64,000 nt of DNA. Source: Streptomyces sp. RPT161 (GTDB taxonomy: Bacteria > Actinomycetota > Actinomycetes > Streptomycetales > Streptomycetaceae). Both the position numbers and the translations under genes were made by a program. The notes beneath the pieces are model-generated. The model was not told the DNA's origin. It searched no databases and saw only the letters and a program-made list of their open reading frames with translations. Where the stretch lies: the NCBI RefSeq assembly GCF_027533845.1, contig NZ_JAPZVN010000004.1:1-64000 (forward strand), in the 5' to 3' direction. Positions 16,238-24,188 of this stretch are shown here, piece by piece (the first letter of the stretch is position 1; every line of letters begins with the position of its first letter).

Positions 16238-17365
16238 ATGGCCGTACCGAAGGATGCCGTGTGGGAACGCGATCCGCACACGGCCGCCAAACACGACTTA
16301 CTCAAGCGGTACTTGGAAGCGTGGGCGCCGATTCTGCTGTCGCGGAACGACGTGATCACCTACGCGGAAGGGTTCGCGGGCGCCGGCGTCTACAAGCAGG
16401 GCGAGCCCGGATCTCCCGTCGTCGCCTACGAGGTCTTCGCCCGCGCTCTGCACCGTTTTCCGAAGCGCGTGCGTCTGATCCTCATGGAGGAAGACCATCG
16501 ACGGGTAGAAGAATTGCAGCGCCGGATGGCCCTCGCTCAATCGAGGCACGCGGACGACATCACTGCACGTCTGTCGGTCGACATCGGACAAGGAGACTTC
16601 CACCCGGCCCTCCTGAGGAAGCTGCAGAGTACCGGCAGGCTGGGCAAGCCCCTCTTCGTCCTCTTGGACAGCTTCGGTGGGCCCGACGTCCCATACTCGC
16701 TCCTGCATGAACTCGGTCGCTACCGAAGCACGGAAGTCATGGTGACCTTCGAGCCCGCCTTCCTCACTCGGTTCGCCGAGAGACACGACGGCCACCGGCA
16801 ACTCGGCGACGAAGCCTTCGGCGGCCAGGAGTGGCAAGACGTATTCCGGCAGCCTCCCTCGCACAAGTTCACGTTCCTGCGCGAGCAATACCGGGCCACG
16901 CTGCGCCAGGCCGGTTTCACGCACACGCTGTACTTCGAGATGGTCGACGAGGGCGGCAGGAAGCTCTACCTGATCTTCGGTACCCAACACGAGCGGGGAC
17001 TGGAGAAGATGAAGGACGCTATGTGGAAGGTAGACCCTTCCTACGGCGTCCGTTACCGCGACCCCAGGGACACCGAACAGCAGGTGCTGGATCTCGTATT
17101 CGAACCGGATACGGCTGCGCTACGACGGATACTGTACGACTTCCTTGCCGAAGCGCCCAAGGGGCGAACCGTCGGGGAACTCCAGCGCTACACCCTCTTG
17201 GAGACCGTCTACCGGCCCGCCCAAGTGATCACGGCTGTCCGACAGCTACGTGAATCGGGTGCCGTGGCGGCGGAATCTCGTGCCATCAACACCAAGACCC
17301 GAGTGAGCGCGGCGGCGATCCCGCCCTCTGCCGGTGCGTCAGCCGAGCAGGGTGCCCTCTGGTGA
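16238..17365 (+). CDS. tcmP: Three-Cys-motif partner protein TcmP
   Basis: A 375-residue TcmP-family protein, following the DUF5131 gene after 100 bases with its own GGGGAG site. The N-terminal half has a methyltransferase-like Rossmann pattern: ITYAEGFAGAGVYKQGEPGS, RVRLILMEEDHRRVEEL and PLFVLLDSFGGPDVP. The C-terminal 90 residues (LRRILYDFLAEAPKG, VITAVRQLRESGAVAAES) look like a winged helix. An in-frame TTA codon lies at 16298-16300. The family is defined by its neighbour and has no settled function. Conserved pairing and location among defence genes suggest the two act together on nucleic acid. Confidence 0.82.
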   Translation: MAVPKDAVWERDPHTAAKHDLLKRYLEAWAPILLSRNDVITYAEGFAGAGVYKQGEPGSPVVAYEVFARALHRFPKRVRLILMEEDHRRVEELQRRMALAQSRHADDITARLSVDIGQGDFHPALLRKLQSTGRLGKPLFVLLDSFGGPDVPYSLLHELGRYRSTEVMVTFEPAFLTRFAERHDGHRQLGDEAFGGQEWQDVFRQPPSHKFTFLREQYRATLRQAGFTHTLYFEMVDEGGRKLYLIFGTQHERGLEKMKDAMWKVDPSYGVRYRDPRDTEQQVLDLVFEPDTAALRRILYDFLAEAPKGRTVGELQRYTLLETVYRPAQVITAVRQLRESGAVAAESRAINTKTRVSAAAIPPSAGASAEQGALW

Positions 17366-17665
17366 GAAGCCCGAGGATGGTCCACAGGGCGTACGCATGT
17401 ACCAACGCACCCAGCAGCGCTCGTGGGTGCCCATGTGTCGTCGTGGCGTCACGGACCACGTCGGTAGCCAGGTCACCAAAGGAACCCTCGTGGTGGACTA
17501 TGACGTGCGGCGCGACGCGCATGGCCGCGCCGTTGGCCTCGGTACTGAAGCACTTCTCCTGGTCATCGGCCCTCTTGCCCCAGGCCGATTCATGCCTGAG
17601 GCACCATAGATGTGTTCGGCGATGTCGACGGGGACTCTGTCGTTGATCTGCCACAGGGCCCCGCC
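17357..17665 (-). pseudogene. ADP-ribosylglycohydrolase family remnant
   Basis: The minus-strand translation of 17591-17357 reads SNGAAMRV-like TEANGAAMRVAPHVIVHH, then DLATDVVRDATTTHGHPRA and LLGALVHAYALW. This is typical of ADP-ribosylglycohydrolase family proteins. Just upstream, in a different frame, ALWQINDRVPVDIAEHIYGA also looks homologous. The N-terminus and metal-binding motifs are absent and no start is seen, so it is a frameshifted fragment left beside the relaxase gene. Confidence 0.55.
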
Positions 17666-17673
17666 TGACGCTG

Positions 17674-19404
17674 CTATCGACGCTGTCGGTTCTGCTGTCC
17701 GGTGGACGTCGTGGCCGCAGGAGGCCGGGGAGTTTGTACGTGCTGGGCGGGGACTCCGACGGCGAGCGTCGAGCGTAGGCGGGCGGCTTCGGCACGGCGG
17801 TTGGTCACCGGGTTGCGGGCCGTGTGTTGGATGCGGGTGAGGAGGACCCGAGCCGGGAGTCGGGCGGTGTCGAGTTCACGTTGTGAAGCGGCCTCGTTGA
17901 GGAGTTGGTGGGGTGTGTGGCCGCCTGCTTCGGCGTCGGCGAGGACGGTGGCGAGGGCGGGCCAGTTGGGGTCGGCGAGAATGCGGGCCGCATGGTCCGG
18001 AACGGCGGCTTTGACGTCGGCTGCGAGGGTGTTGCGGGTTTCCTGCCTGGGTTGGCGGCGGGTGAGTTCGGCCAGTTGCTCGGCTGTGGCCTGGTCGTAG
18101 GCGGTCTGAAGGTGCTGGACGGCCTGGTGGGCGGCTGCGCTTTGCTGGGCGTGGCTGCGGGCTTGGTGCCAGCGTTCGGCGAGGACGACCGACCAGATCA
18201 TGGCTTCGAGGAGCACGGCGAGGGCACTGCCGTCCTTGCCGGTGCCCGCATAGACGATGTCGCGGGCGGCGGTGCGCAGGCTGGCCGCCGCTGCGTTCTC
18301 TGCGCGGATCTGGGAGCGCTGGGCTCGGGCGAAGGCTCGTGTCGCTGCCTGGAGTTCGGCGCGGACGTGGTTGGGTGCGGTTTGGGCGGTGGCCTCGATC
18401 AGCTCTCCCAGCGCGGCGATGTGCGCTTGGGCCGTCGCGTCACCGCCGCCGTCGTCGGTGTCGGTGAGGTGGATGGTGAGGGTGTCGAGGGTTTCGGTGG
18501 CGCGTTGCCAGGGGGTGCTGGGCCGGTTGCGGTGGGCGGTGGGGTACTCCTCGGGCGGTGTGGTGGCCAGGCGGTCGCGGAGCTTGGGCAGGGACAAATC
18601 GGGGGCGATCTTTCCGCCGGGGTGGTAGATCTGCTGGCCGTTGTCGTTGACGTCGCCGGGCCGACCGACGGCGTAGCCCAGGAGGTCACCGGACGGTCCG
18701 CGGCGGGCCTTGACCTCGACGCCGTCGGCTTCGAGATAGGCGAGGAGTTCCGCAACGGTGGCGGCGTGCGGGATGGCGGCCCGGATGCGGTCCTGGAGCC
18801 ATTCGCGACTGGTTTGCTCCCAGCCGAGGCGTTCGGCCTTGTGCATCTCGCCCTGCGTGGGGCGCCTTGTGGCGGTGCCGTCGCCGGGGTTGAGTTGGCG
18901 TAGGCCGTAGTGCTTTTCGATCTGGCGGCATTCCTCCCCGGCGCGGACGCCGCTGTTGTGGAGTTTGGGGCGGCGGCCGTCCTCGCGGACGGTGGTGGCC
19001 AGGATGTGGATGTGGTCGTCGGCATGGCGGACGGCGATCCAGCGGCAGGCCAGGTCGTCGCCTTCGGGGGCGATTCCGGTTGTTTGGACGATGCGCTCGG
19101 CGATCTCGGCCCACTCGGCGTCGGACAGGTAACGGTCTTCGGGTGCGGCGCGCACGGGGCAGTGCCAGACGTGGTCGGTGAGTTGCTTGCCCGCTTCGCT
19201 GATGCGCAGCCGGACCGGTTCATCCAGGTAGCGGGCGAGTTCGGTGAGGGTGGCGCTCTCGATACGGCCGGGGTCGGGCATGCCGAGCATGGCAAATCCG
19301 GCGACGATGTGGGGGTCGTGGTGTTCGTCGTGGCGGCCGGGGCCGTAGAGGTAGGCGAGCAGTCCGCGGGTGTTGGAGCCGGGCTTCTTGATGGCGGCGA
19401 TCAC
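17674..19404 (-). CDS. Relaxase/mobilization nuclease
   Basis: A 576-residue relaxase that nicks oriT and stays bound to the transferred strand. The N-terminal domain has IKKPGSNTRGLLAYLYGPGR, DHVWHCPVRAAPEDR, and the metal-binding triad in RHADDHIHILATTV (HxDxxHxH-like). YGLRQLNPGDG follows. The C-terminal 250 residues are Ala-rich helices (TRAFARAQRSQIRAENAAAA), probably for partner or DNA contacts. It starts at GTG 19404, 8 bases after the mobC stop. The family is widespread in mobilizable and integrative actinobacterial elements. It may not transfer efficiently, since the accessory mobC gene is broken. Confidence 0.85.
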   Translation of the reverse strand: MIAAIKKPGSNTRGLLAYLYGPGRHDEHHDPHIVAGFAMLGMPDPGRIESATLTELARYLDEPVRLRISEAGKQLTDHVWHCPVRAAPEDRYLSDAEWAEIAERIVQTTGIAPEGDDLACRWIAVRHADDHIHILATTVREDGRRPKLHNSGVRAGEECRQIEKHYGLRQLNPGDGTATRRPTQGEMHKAERLGWEQTSREWLQDRIRAAIPHAATVAELLAYLEADGVEVKARRGPSGDLLGYAVGRPGDVNDNGQQIYHPGGKIAPDLSLPKLRDRLATTPPEEYPTAHRNRPSTPWQRATETLDTLTIHLTDTDDGGGDATAQAHIAALGELIEATAQTAPNHVRAELQAATRAFARAQRSQIRAENAAAASLRTAARDIVYAGTGKDGSALAVLLEAMIWSVVLAERWHQARSHAQQSAAAHQAVQHLQTAYDQATAEQLAELTRRQPRQETRNTLAADVKAAVPDHAARILADPNWPALATVLADAEAGGHTPHQLLNEAASQRELDTARLPARVLLTRIQHTARNPVTNRRAEAARLRSTLAVGVPAQHVQTPRPPAATTSTGQQNRQRR

Positions 19405-19412
19405 GAGGTCGT

Positions 19413-20131
19413 TCAGGCTTCCTGGTCAGCGGGCTGGCGGAGGGCTTCGGCGATCTGCGTGAGCAGGTGGTGGAGTTCGTCCACGGTGTGGCGGATGTCG
19501 GCGGCCGGTTCGTAGCCCCCGTTGAGAGCGCGGGCGATCTGGTTGATGTTGTTGGCGATGCCGTTGAGCTGTCGCATGACCTTGGCGCGGAACTCGTGTG
19601 TGAGGCGTCGTTCTTCCGCGAGGGGCAGGTCTATGAAGAACCAGCCGTCGATGAAGGCCAGGACGACGTCGGCGGCGAACCCGGACAGACCTCGGTAGCC
19701 GTTGGCGGCAGCAGCTCACTCAGCCGGGGATGCTCCTCGGGCTCGAACCGCAAAGGCCCGACCCGCTCCGCGCGCTTGACGCCAGTGAAGCGGCGGTTCT
19801 TCAGCTCGTCGCCCTCGTTGGCGACAGGGCCACTGTCGTCGGTGGCCTCGGTCGGGCGGAGGCTGTCGAGGATCTGCTTCTGGACGGCGTGGAGTTCATC
19901 CGGGTCGGGGCCGCCCTCGGCCACGGCCTTCTGGTCCGGCGCGCCCTCGCGCTGAGCCGTCTCCGCCACCCCTGGGGCGGAGACTCCCCGAATCCGGCCG
20001 CGAGTCGGACTCGGGGTACTACTGGCTGCGAAGTTGAGCGCCCGCCGCAAACGCTCCTTCCAGCCGCCGGACTTCGCAGGCGGCTCGGTGCCTCCGTCGG
20101 CGCTGGATGCGGGGTGCGGGCTGGTGCTCAC
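19413..20131 (-). pseudogene. mobC: mobC relaxosome protein gene, frameshifted
   Basis: From GTG 20131 (behind CGGAGA) the frame encodes a disordered N-terminus and then FTGVKRAERVGPLRFEPEEH then PRLSE. At about 19701-19718, within CTGCTGCCGCC, the frame slips. The conserved MobC domain continues in the next frame: NGYRGLSGFAADVVLAFIDG, FRAKVMRQLNGIANNINQIA, RALNGGYEPA, ending at the stop 19413-19415. MobC helps the relaxase open oriT. The two halves are otherwise intact. A recent one-base change, a sequencing error or programmed slippage are all possible; without the frameshift it would be an ordinary gene just upstream of the relaxase. Confidence 0.75.
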
Positions 20132-20377
20132 GACATTGTCTCCGGATGGGGGTCGGTGGTGTAGATCGGCGGCTGGCTGTCACCCGCGAGGTACAGGCGT
20201 GGTGACCAGGACTGGACGGGTTTGGTCGGGCCGGATACGGGTGTGTGAGGAGCGGCTGACCGGATTCGCGGAAGCCCGTGACGACTGACCGGACTTCCGC
20301 GAAAGGGAAGTTGAGAGCGGGAGCGACCGGTCACCAGGCCAGGCGGCGGACGGGTAGCACCTGTCCCGAGGGCGCGG

Positions 20378-21238
20378 TCACTCGTGGGCAGGGTGCTCGC
20401 GCGCTTCCTCATCCCGCAGGTCAGCCGATTCCGCCAGTTCGGCGCGCAGAAGGTTCATCAGCTGGGTGAAGCGAGCGCTGCCGATGGGGAGGCTGGCTTC
20501 CCGGATGGCCTGCTGCACCGCGGCGACCGTCACACCGTGCTCGGCGACGGCCGGTCGGGCGACCGCCAGAAGCTGGTCCATGCTGGCCCCAGGCGGACGG
20601 CCCGTGCGCTTCCGCCGGGCTGCGGCCTCCCGGTCAGCTTGCGGTTCCAGCGACTGGGCCCGAGTGCCATCGTCTGTGTCATCAGAGTCTGGACCGGTCT
20701 GGGTCGTACCGGTCGGCAAGGTAGGCCCACTCGCTGCGTGGTCGTTGACCGCGTCGGTCCAGTCGTTGGCGCCAGCATCGGGTGCCGGGACAGCCGTGTG
20801 GCGGGCGATGAGGATGCCGAGGTGGACGGCTCCGGCCAGGGCGAGTGGGGCGATCATCGACAGAGCGCCGACGGCAGTATCACCGAGGTGCAGTCCCGAT
20901 CGGATCGGGGTCTGGTCGTTGAGTCGGACGGCATGCAGGGTGTTGGCCCAGACGCTGGCGGCGGTGGAGGCCAGGAAGAGAGTCCAGACGTAGGCGCGGG
21001 CGGTGAAGGCCGCCCCGCGCAGGATCAGCAGTGCACGGACGCCGTAGGCGATGAACCCATCGATGACCAGCGGAAAGAGATAGGTCAGGGCTCCCCGGAC
21101 GTGGATGGCCTCGGCGGTCTGCCGCAACGCGTCGTACGACAAGGCGAATCCGGCTGCGGCCAGGCCGATGATGGCGGCGCGATCCCAGGCGGTTACGCGG
21201 CTGGCTGGTATGCCGCAGGGCGGTGTGGTCGTGGACAT
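20378..21238 (-). CDS. DUF2637 (SpdB-like) membrane protein of integrative element
   Basis: A 286-residue protein. Four predicted membrane helices lie in residues 1-150 (AAIIGLAAAGFALSYDALRQ, LTYLFPLVIDGFIAYGVRAL, YVWTLFLASTAASVWANTL, ALSMIAPLALAGAVHLGILI), followed by a polar linker and a C-terminal helix-rich part (LLAVARPAVAEHGVTVAAVQ). The membrane part matches DUF2637 proteins found beside integrase and replication genes of Streptomyces integrative elements and plasmids. There SpdB-type proteins aid spread within the mycelium. It lies between the mobC and DUF3631 genes in the same direction. The start at ATG 21238 has a GGAG site. The 246 bases to mobC show no gene. Confidence 0.8.
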   Translation of the reverse strand: MSTTTPPCGIPASRVTAWDRAAIIGLAAAGFALSYDALRQTAEAIHVRGALTYLFPLVIDGFIAYGVRALLILRGAAFTARAYVWTLFLASTAASVWANTLHAVRLNDQTPIRSGLHLGDTAVGALSMIAPLALAGAVHLGILIARHTAVPAPDAGANDWTDAVNDHAASGPTLPTGTTQTGPDSDDTDDGTRAQSLEPQADREAAARRKRTGRPPGASMDQLLAVARPAVAEHGVTVAAVQQAIREASLPIGSARFTQLMNLLRAELAESADLRDEEAREHPAHE

Positions 21239-21281
21239 GGTGGAGCGGTCTCCGTGGCTGGTGTGGGGATTGGTCTGGGGT

Positions 21282-21598
21282 TCCGTCTTTGCCGTCTTAG
21301 GCGTTGCAGCCGCAGGTCAAGGCGGTCACGGCAGGAGGTGGCGGGACGGCACCGGCATCCGTCTTGGCTGCAGGTGCCGTCTTGCGGAGACGTCCGGTGA
21401 CCTGTGGTTTTACGGCTGGGACGGCATGGACGGCACAAGACGGATGTGGGTGCCGTCCCAGCCCCGCCCGCCTGCACGGCGGTCGCTGCGCTTGCAGGTA
21501 GGCGGGCCGGTCTCGGACTGTGTGCCGTCTTCCGTCTGGTTGCCGTCTTGGCCGCAGCCCGTCTGAGCTGCGCGATCACGGCAGGGACGCCAGGGACG
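21282..21598. repeat. Cluster of GCCGTCTT/GACGGCA repeats
   Basis: The 379-base gap between the DUF2637 and DUF3631 genes holds no gene but many copies of a short motif. GCCGTCTT is exact four times (for example 21291-21298), with several CCGTCTT variants. The inverse GACGGCA recurs at about 21345, 21420, 21428 and 21595. Both orientations are mixed. Such arrays serve as replication iterons, oriT-protein sites or the 8-bp translocase-recognition repeats of Streptomyces transfer loci. Which applies here cannot be decided from sequence. Confidence 0.6.
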
Positions 21599-21617
21599 GC
21601 AACCAGGCGGCGGCCGT

Positions 21618-22916
21618 TCAGCCTGCGGCGCGTTCGGCGGCGTCCAGGGGGTGGATGGTGGGGCAGTACCGCCGCCAGGCGTCGGCGAACTTGTTGCGCG
21701 TGTAGCCCTTGCGCTGGATCTCGCCGACTCGTACGTTGCCCGGCCGGATGCCGTACCCGCGTAGCATCGCGCCAAGTCCACGGGCGGTCAGGCCGCTTCG
21801 CCCCGACTCGCCCCATGGTGCCTCGGGGTCGTTGTTGAGGGCGTACAGCAGGTCGTCGGTGCACAGGCTGTCGACGTCGCCCCGGGTGAAGAAGATCCGC
21901 CGGATGTCGGCCAGGATTCGCGCGCCGCCGGGGTTGTCCTCCTCGGTCTGGATCTCGGAGGCGACCATGCGAGCGCACGCCTGCCGGGCCAGTCGTGGCC
22001 AGGGGCCGCCTGCCAGGTCAGCCACGATGATCAGGGGCTCCCATGTGTCGGCGGCCCGGTCCTCCACCGGCATCTGAGGCTCCAGATGCAGGGCCTGGTC
22101 CAACAGGGGCTTGGTCCAGGCGGCCAGCCTGGACCGGATCGCGTGCAGGGCCGGGGTGTCCCGCTTGGAGCGGAACGGCGAGACCCGCTCGCCTTCGGCG
22201 CGGCGCCGCATGCGGATGACCACCGACCGGTCCATGATCGTGTCCGGCAGGTCCCCGATGCCCGCGATGGCAGCCATGGCGAAGGTGTGGAACTGACGGG
22301 GCGTGTGATCGTTGCCCACTACTCGCAGCACATACCGGCCGCGCTGGTGGCCGGCGTTGAGTAGGCCGCGCATCTCCTCGTTCTTCTCCGCCATCTTCGG
22401 CGTGCCAAAGATCGTGTCCGCCTCATCCACCAGCAGCGTCGGCGGCTCCTCGCCGATCGAGCGGAACACAGCCGCCGGGGTGGAGTTGACCGTGATGACC
22501 GGGTCGTGCACCGTCTCGGTCAGCACGTCCAGCAGCCGCGACTTGCCGCACCGCTTCGCCGGGCCGACCACCGCAAGACGCGGCGCGTGCTGCCACGCGG
22601 GCTGTAGATGCGTCGCCGCCACCCACAAGGTGACCGCGTCCAATGCCTCCTCGGACGGCAGGATCACGAACCTGGCGATCAGCCCTTTGAGCTGGGTCAG
22701 CAGGTCGGCTCCCTCTGTAGGCGGAGCGTCTGGCATGACGTCGATCTCCGTCGGTCCGCCAGGCTCGACAAGAGCGGCGGCCTCTCCTTCTCCACAGGCT
22801 GTGGATTCGACGATGCGCCGACCCGACTGACACTGGCCGGGCTGACCGGGCACCGCGACCGGCGGCCAGATCGTCTTGGCGGGTGCGGAATTTGTATCGG
22901 GTGTCGTAGGTTGCAT
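21618..22916 (-). CDS. DUF3631 ATPase of integrative element
   Basis: A 432-residue protein with a P-loop ATPase core: Walker A VVGPAKRCGKSRLLD, Walker B PTLLVDEADTIFG, then NAGHQRGRYVLRVVG and an Arg-rich VIRMRRRAEGERVSPF. DUF3631 occupies the C-terminal half. I start at ATG 22916 (MQPTTPDTN), which has GAGGAG upstream; longer in-frame extensions are low-complexity. DUF3631 proteins commonly occupy the place of a primase or helicase in actinobacterial integrative elements, so a role in replication of the excised circle is inferred. It lies downstream of the excisionase in the same direction. Confidence 0.8.
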   Translation of the reverse strand: MQPTTPDTNSAPAKTIWPPVAVPGQPGQCQSGRRIVESTACGEGEAAALVEPGGPTEIDVMPDAPPTEGADLLTQLKGLIARFVILPSEEALDAVTLWVAATHLQPAWQHAPRLAVVGPAKRCGKSRLLDVLTETVHDPVITVNSTPAAVFRSIGEEPPTLLVDEADTIFGTPKMAEKNEEMRGLLNAGHQRGRYVLRVVGNDHTPRQFHTFAMAAIAGIGDLPDTIMDRSVVIRMRRRAEGERVSPFRSKRDTPALHAIRSRLAAWTKPLLDQALHLEPQMPVEDRAADTWEPLIIVADLAGGPWPRLARQACARMVASEIQTEEDNPGGARILADIRRIFFTRGDVDSLCTDDLLYALNNDPEAPWGESGRSGLTARGLGAMLRGYGIRPGNVRVGEIQRKGYTRNKFADAWRRYCPTIHPLDAAERAAG

Positions 22917-23047
22917 GAGGCAGCTCCTCGTCTGGCGGTTACGGGCTTGCCCGCCCTTGCCGCCGGGTTGGTTCACATGAAGCCGTGCAGGGGTGTTGCT
23001 CGGGCCTCCGGCGTTGCCCCGCCGGAGGCTCGCTGTGTTCAGAGACT

Positions 23048-23099
23048 GAACGCTCGCTCTGTCTCGTGTCGGAACGCTCGCTCTGTTCCCTGAGGGAAC
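23048..23099. repeat. Direct repeats and palindrome upstream of the DUF3631 gene
   Basis: GAACGCTCGCTCTGT occurs at 23048-23062 and again at 23072-23086, 24 bases apart, followed by the palindrome GTTCCCTGAGGGAAC (23085-23099). The block lies in the 266-base gap between the excisionase and the DUF3631 gene. It looks like an operator for the element regulator or an origin-type site. Confidence 0.5.
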
Positions 23100-23182
23100 A
23101 CGGACAGTACGTCCACGCCCGGCGACAGTCCAGCGCTTCTGTGTCAGCTCAGCGCAGAAACGTCTGCCATAGTGCCCTACCT

Positions 23183-23413
23183 TCACGCCGCCAGGCCCAG
23201 CAGTTCCAGCAGGTCCGCCGTCACCACGCGGTAGGCGTTGCCCAGCCGCAGCACCCGGCACGGATACGCGCCCCGCTTCGCCAGCTCATAGCCCTTGCTC
23301 CGCCCCAGTCCGAGTGCCCGGTTGCCTGTCTCCAGGTCAACGGCAGCAGGGAGGGCGAGAAGCTCCTCCCGGCTCATCCCCTTCACTCGCTCAGTCGTCG
23401 CGTCTCCGCGCAT
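23183..23413 (-). CDS. xis: Excisionase-type HTH protein (Xis)
   Basis: A 76-residue MerR/Xis-like winged-helix protein. LETGNRALGLGRSKGYELAK is the helix-turn-helix, and YPCRVLRLGNAYRVVTADLL is the wing with the usual recognition order. Excisionases bend att DNA and tilt the integrase towards excision. It is divergent from the XRE regulator and integrase across a 94-base promoter region. This is the standard order in Streptomyces integrative elements, though there xis often precedes int on the same strand. The start could also be MSREELLALP, 12 codons in. Confidence 0.8.
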   Translation of the reverse strand: MRGDATTERVKGMSREELLALPAAVDLETGNRALGLGRSKGYELAKRGAYPCRVLRLGNAYRVVTADLLELLGLAA

Positions 23414-23507
23414 GCGGCACCCCTTTCGATACAGCCCATGGCGAACGTGCCCATCACGTCCGGCTCCAGGCGTCTACCAACCAGGATGGCCAAGCTAATG
23501 TGTCTGC

Positions 23508-24188
23508 ATGACACAACGCCGTTTCGATGATGAAGAGGACGACTTCCCGGAATGGGTGGATCGGATCAAGGCCAACGTGGCTGGCGAAGTCCGGCGCAGA
23601 AGGAAGGAGATGGGGTGGAGCGCACAGGATCTGGCGGACAAGTGCGAGCAACTCGGGCATCCCATCCCGCGCAACGTGATCGCCAACATGGAGTCCGGCC
23701 GCCGGGCCAACCTTCCGCTGGTGGACGTCATGGTCCTGGCCGCAGCCCTGGAGACGTATCCGGTCTGCCTGATCTTCCCGGTCGGGTACGTCGACCAGAC
23801 CCAGGAACTCCCGTTCCAGCACCTCGTACCCACCTGGGACGCCCTACGGCGCTTCACCGGCGAGGAAGAAGTACCGATGTACGACGCCGGGCTGGTCCCC
23901 GACTTCGAACTTCACGCCAGCCTCGTGCGCACCGCCCTGGCCTGCCTCGAAGAGGAAGAACGGGCGCGGTTCACAGCCAAGACGGCAACCAGCCGCGCCC
24001 AGCAGGAAGAAGCCGAACGGAAGCGGACCGAGTACGCCGACCAGGCCATCTCCGCCAAGTACAACCTCCGCCAACTCCGCCGGGAGATCCGCGAGGAGGG
24101 AGCCACCCCACCAGAGCTGCCACCCGCACTGGGCGATGTCGACGTAACCGAATCCGACACCAACACCACCCCGGAGAAACACCTTTGA
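23508..24188 (+). CDS. XRE-family regulator of the integrative element
   Basis: A 226-residue HTH protein. The XRE domain lies at about residues 22-85 (RRRKEMGWSAQDLADKCEQL, IPRNVIANMESGRRANLPL). The C-terminal part is a charged helix (EEEERARFTAKTATSRAQQE) likely to form a coiled coil. Its stop overlaps the TTG start of the integrase (TTGA, 24185-24188), so the two are co-translated. It probably represses excision and replication from the divergent promoter facing xis. Confidence 0.82.
   Translation: MTQRRFDDEEDDFPEWVDRIKANVAGEVRRRRKEMGWSAQDLADKCEQLGHPIPRNVIANMESGRRANLPLVDVMVLAAALETYPVCLIFPVGYVDQTQELPFQHLVPTWDALRRFTGEEEVPMYDAGLVPDFELHASLVRTALACLEEEERARFTAKTATSRAQQEEAERKRTEYADQAISAKYNLRQLRREIREEGATPPELPPALGDVDVTESDTNTTPEKHL

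Noticed and set aside
17366..17673. Left attachment site of the integrative element
   Set aside because: I looked here for a copy of the tRNA-Thr 3' half and found none; the sequence is an ADP-ribosylglycohydrolase remnant.
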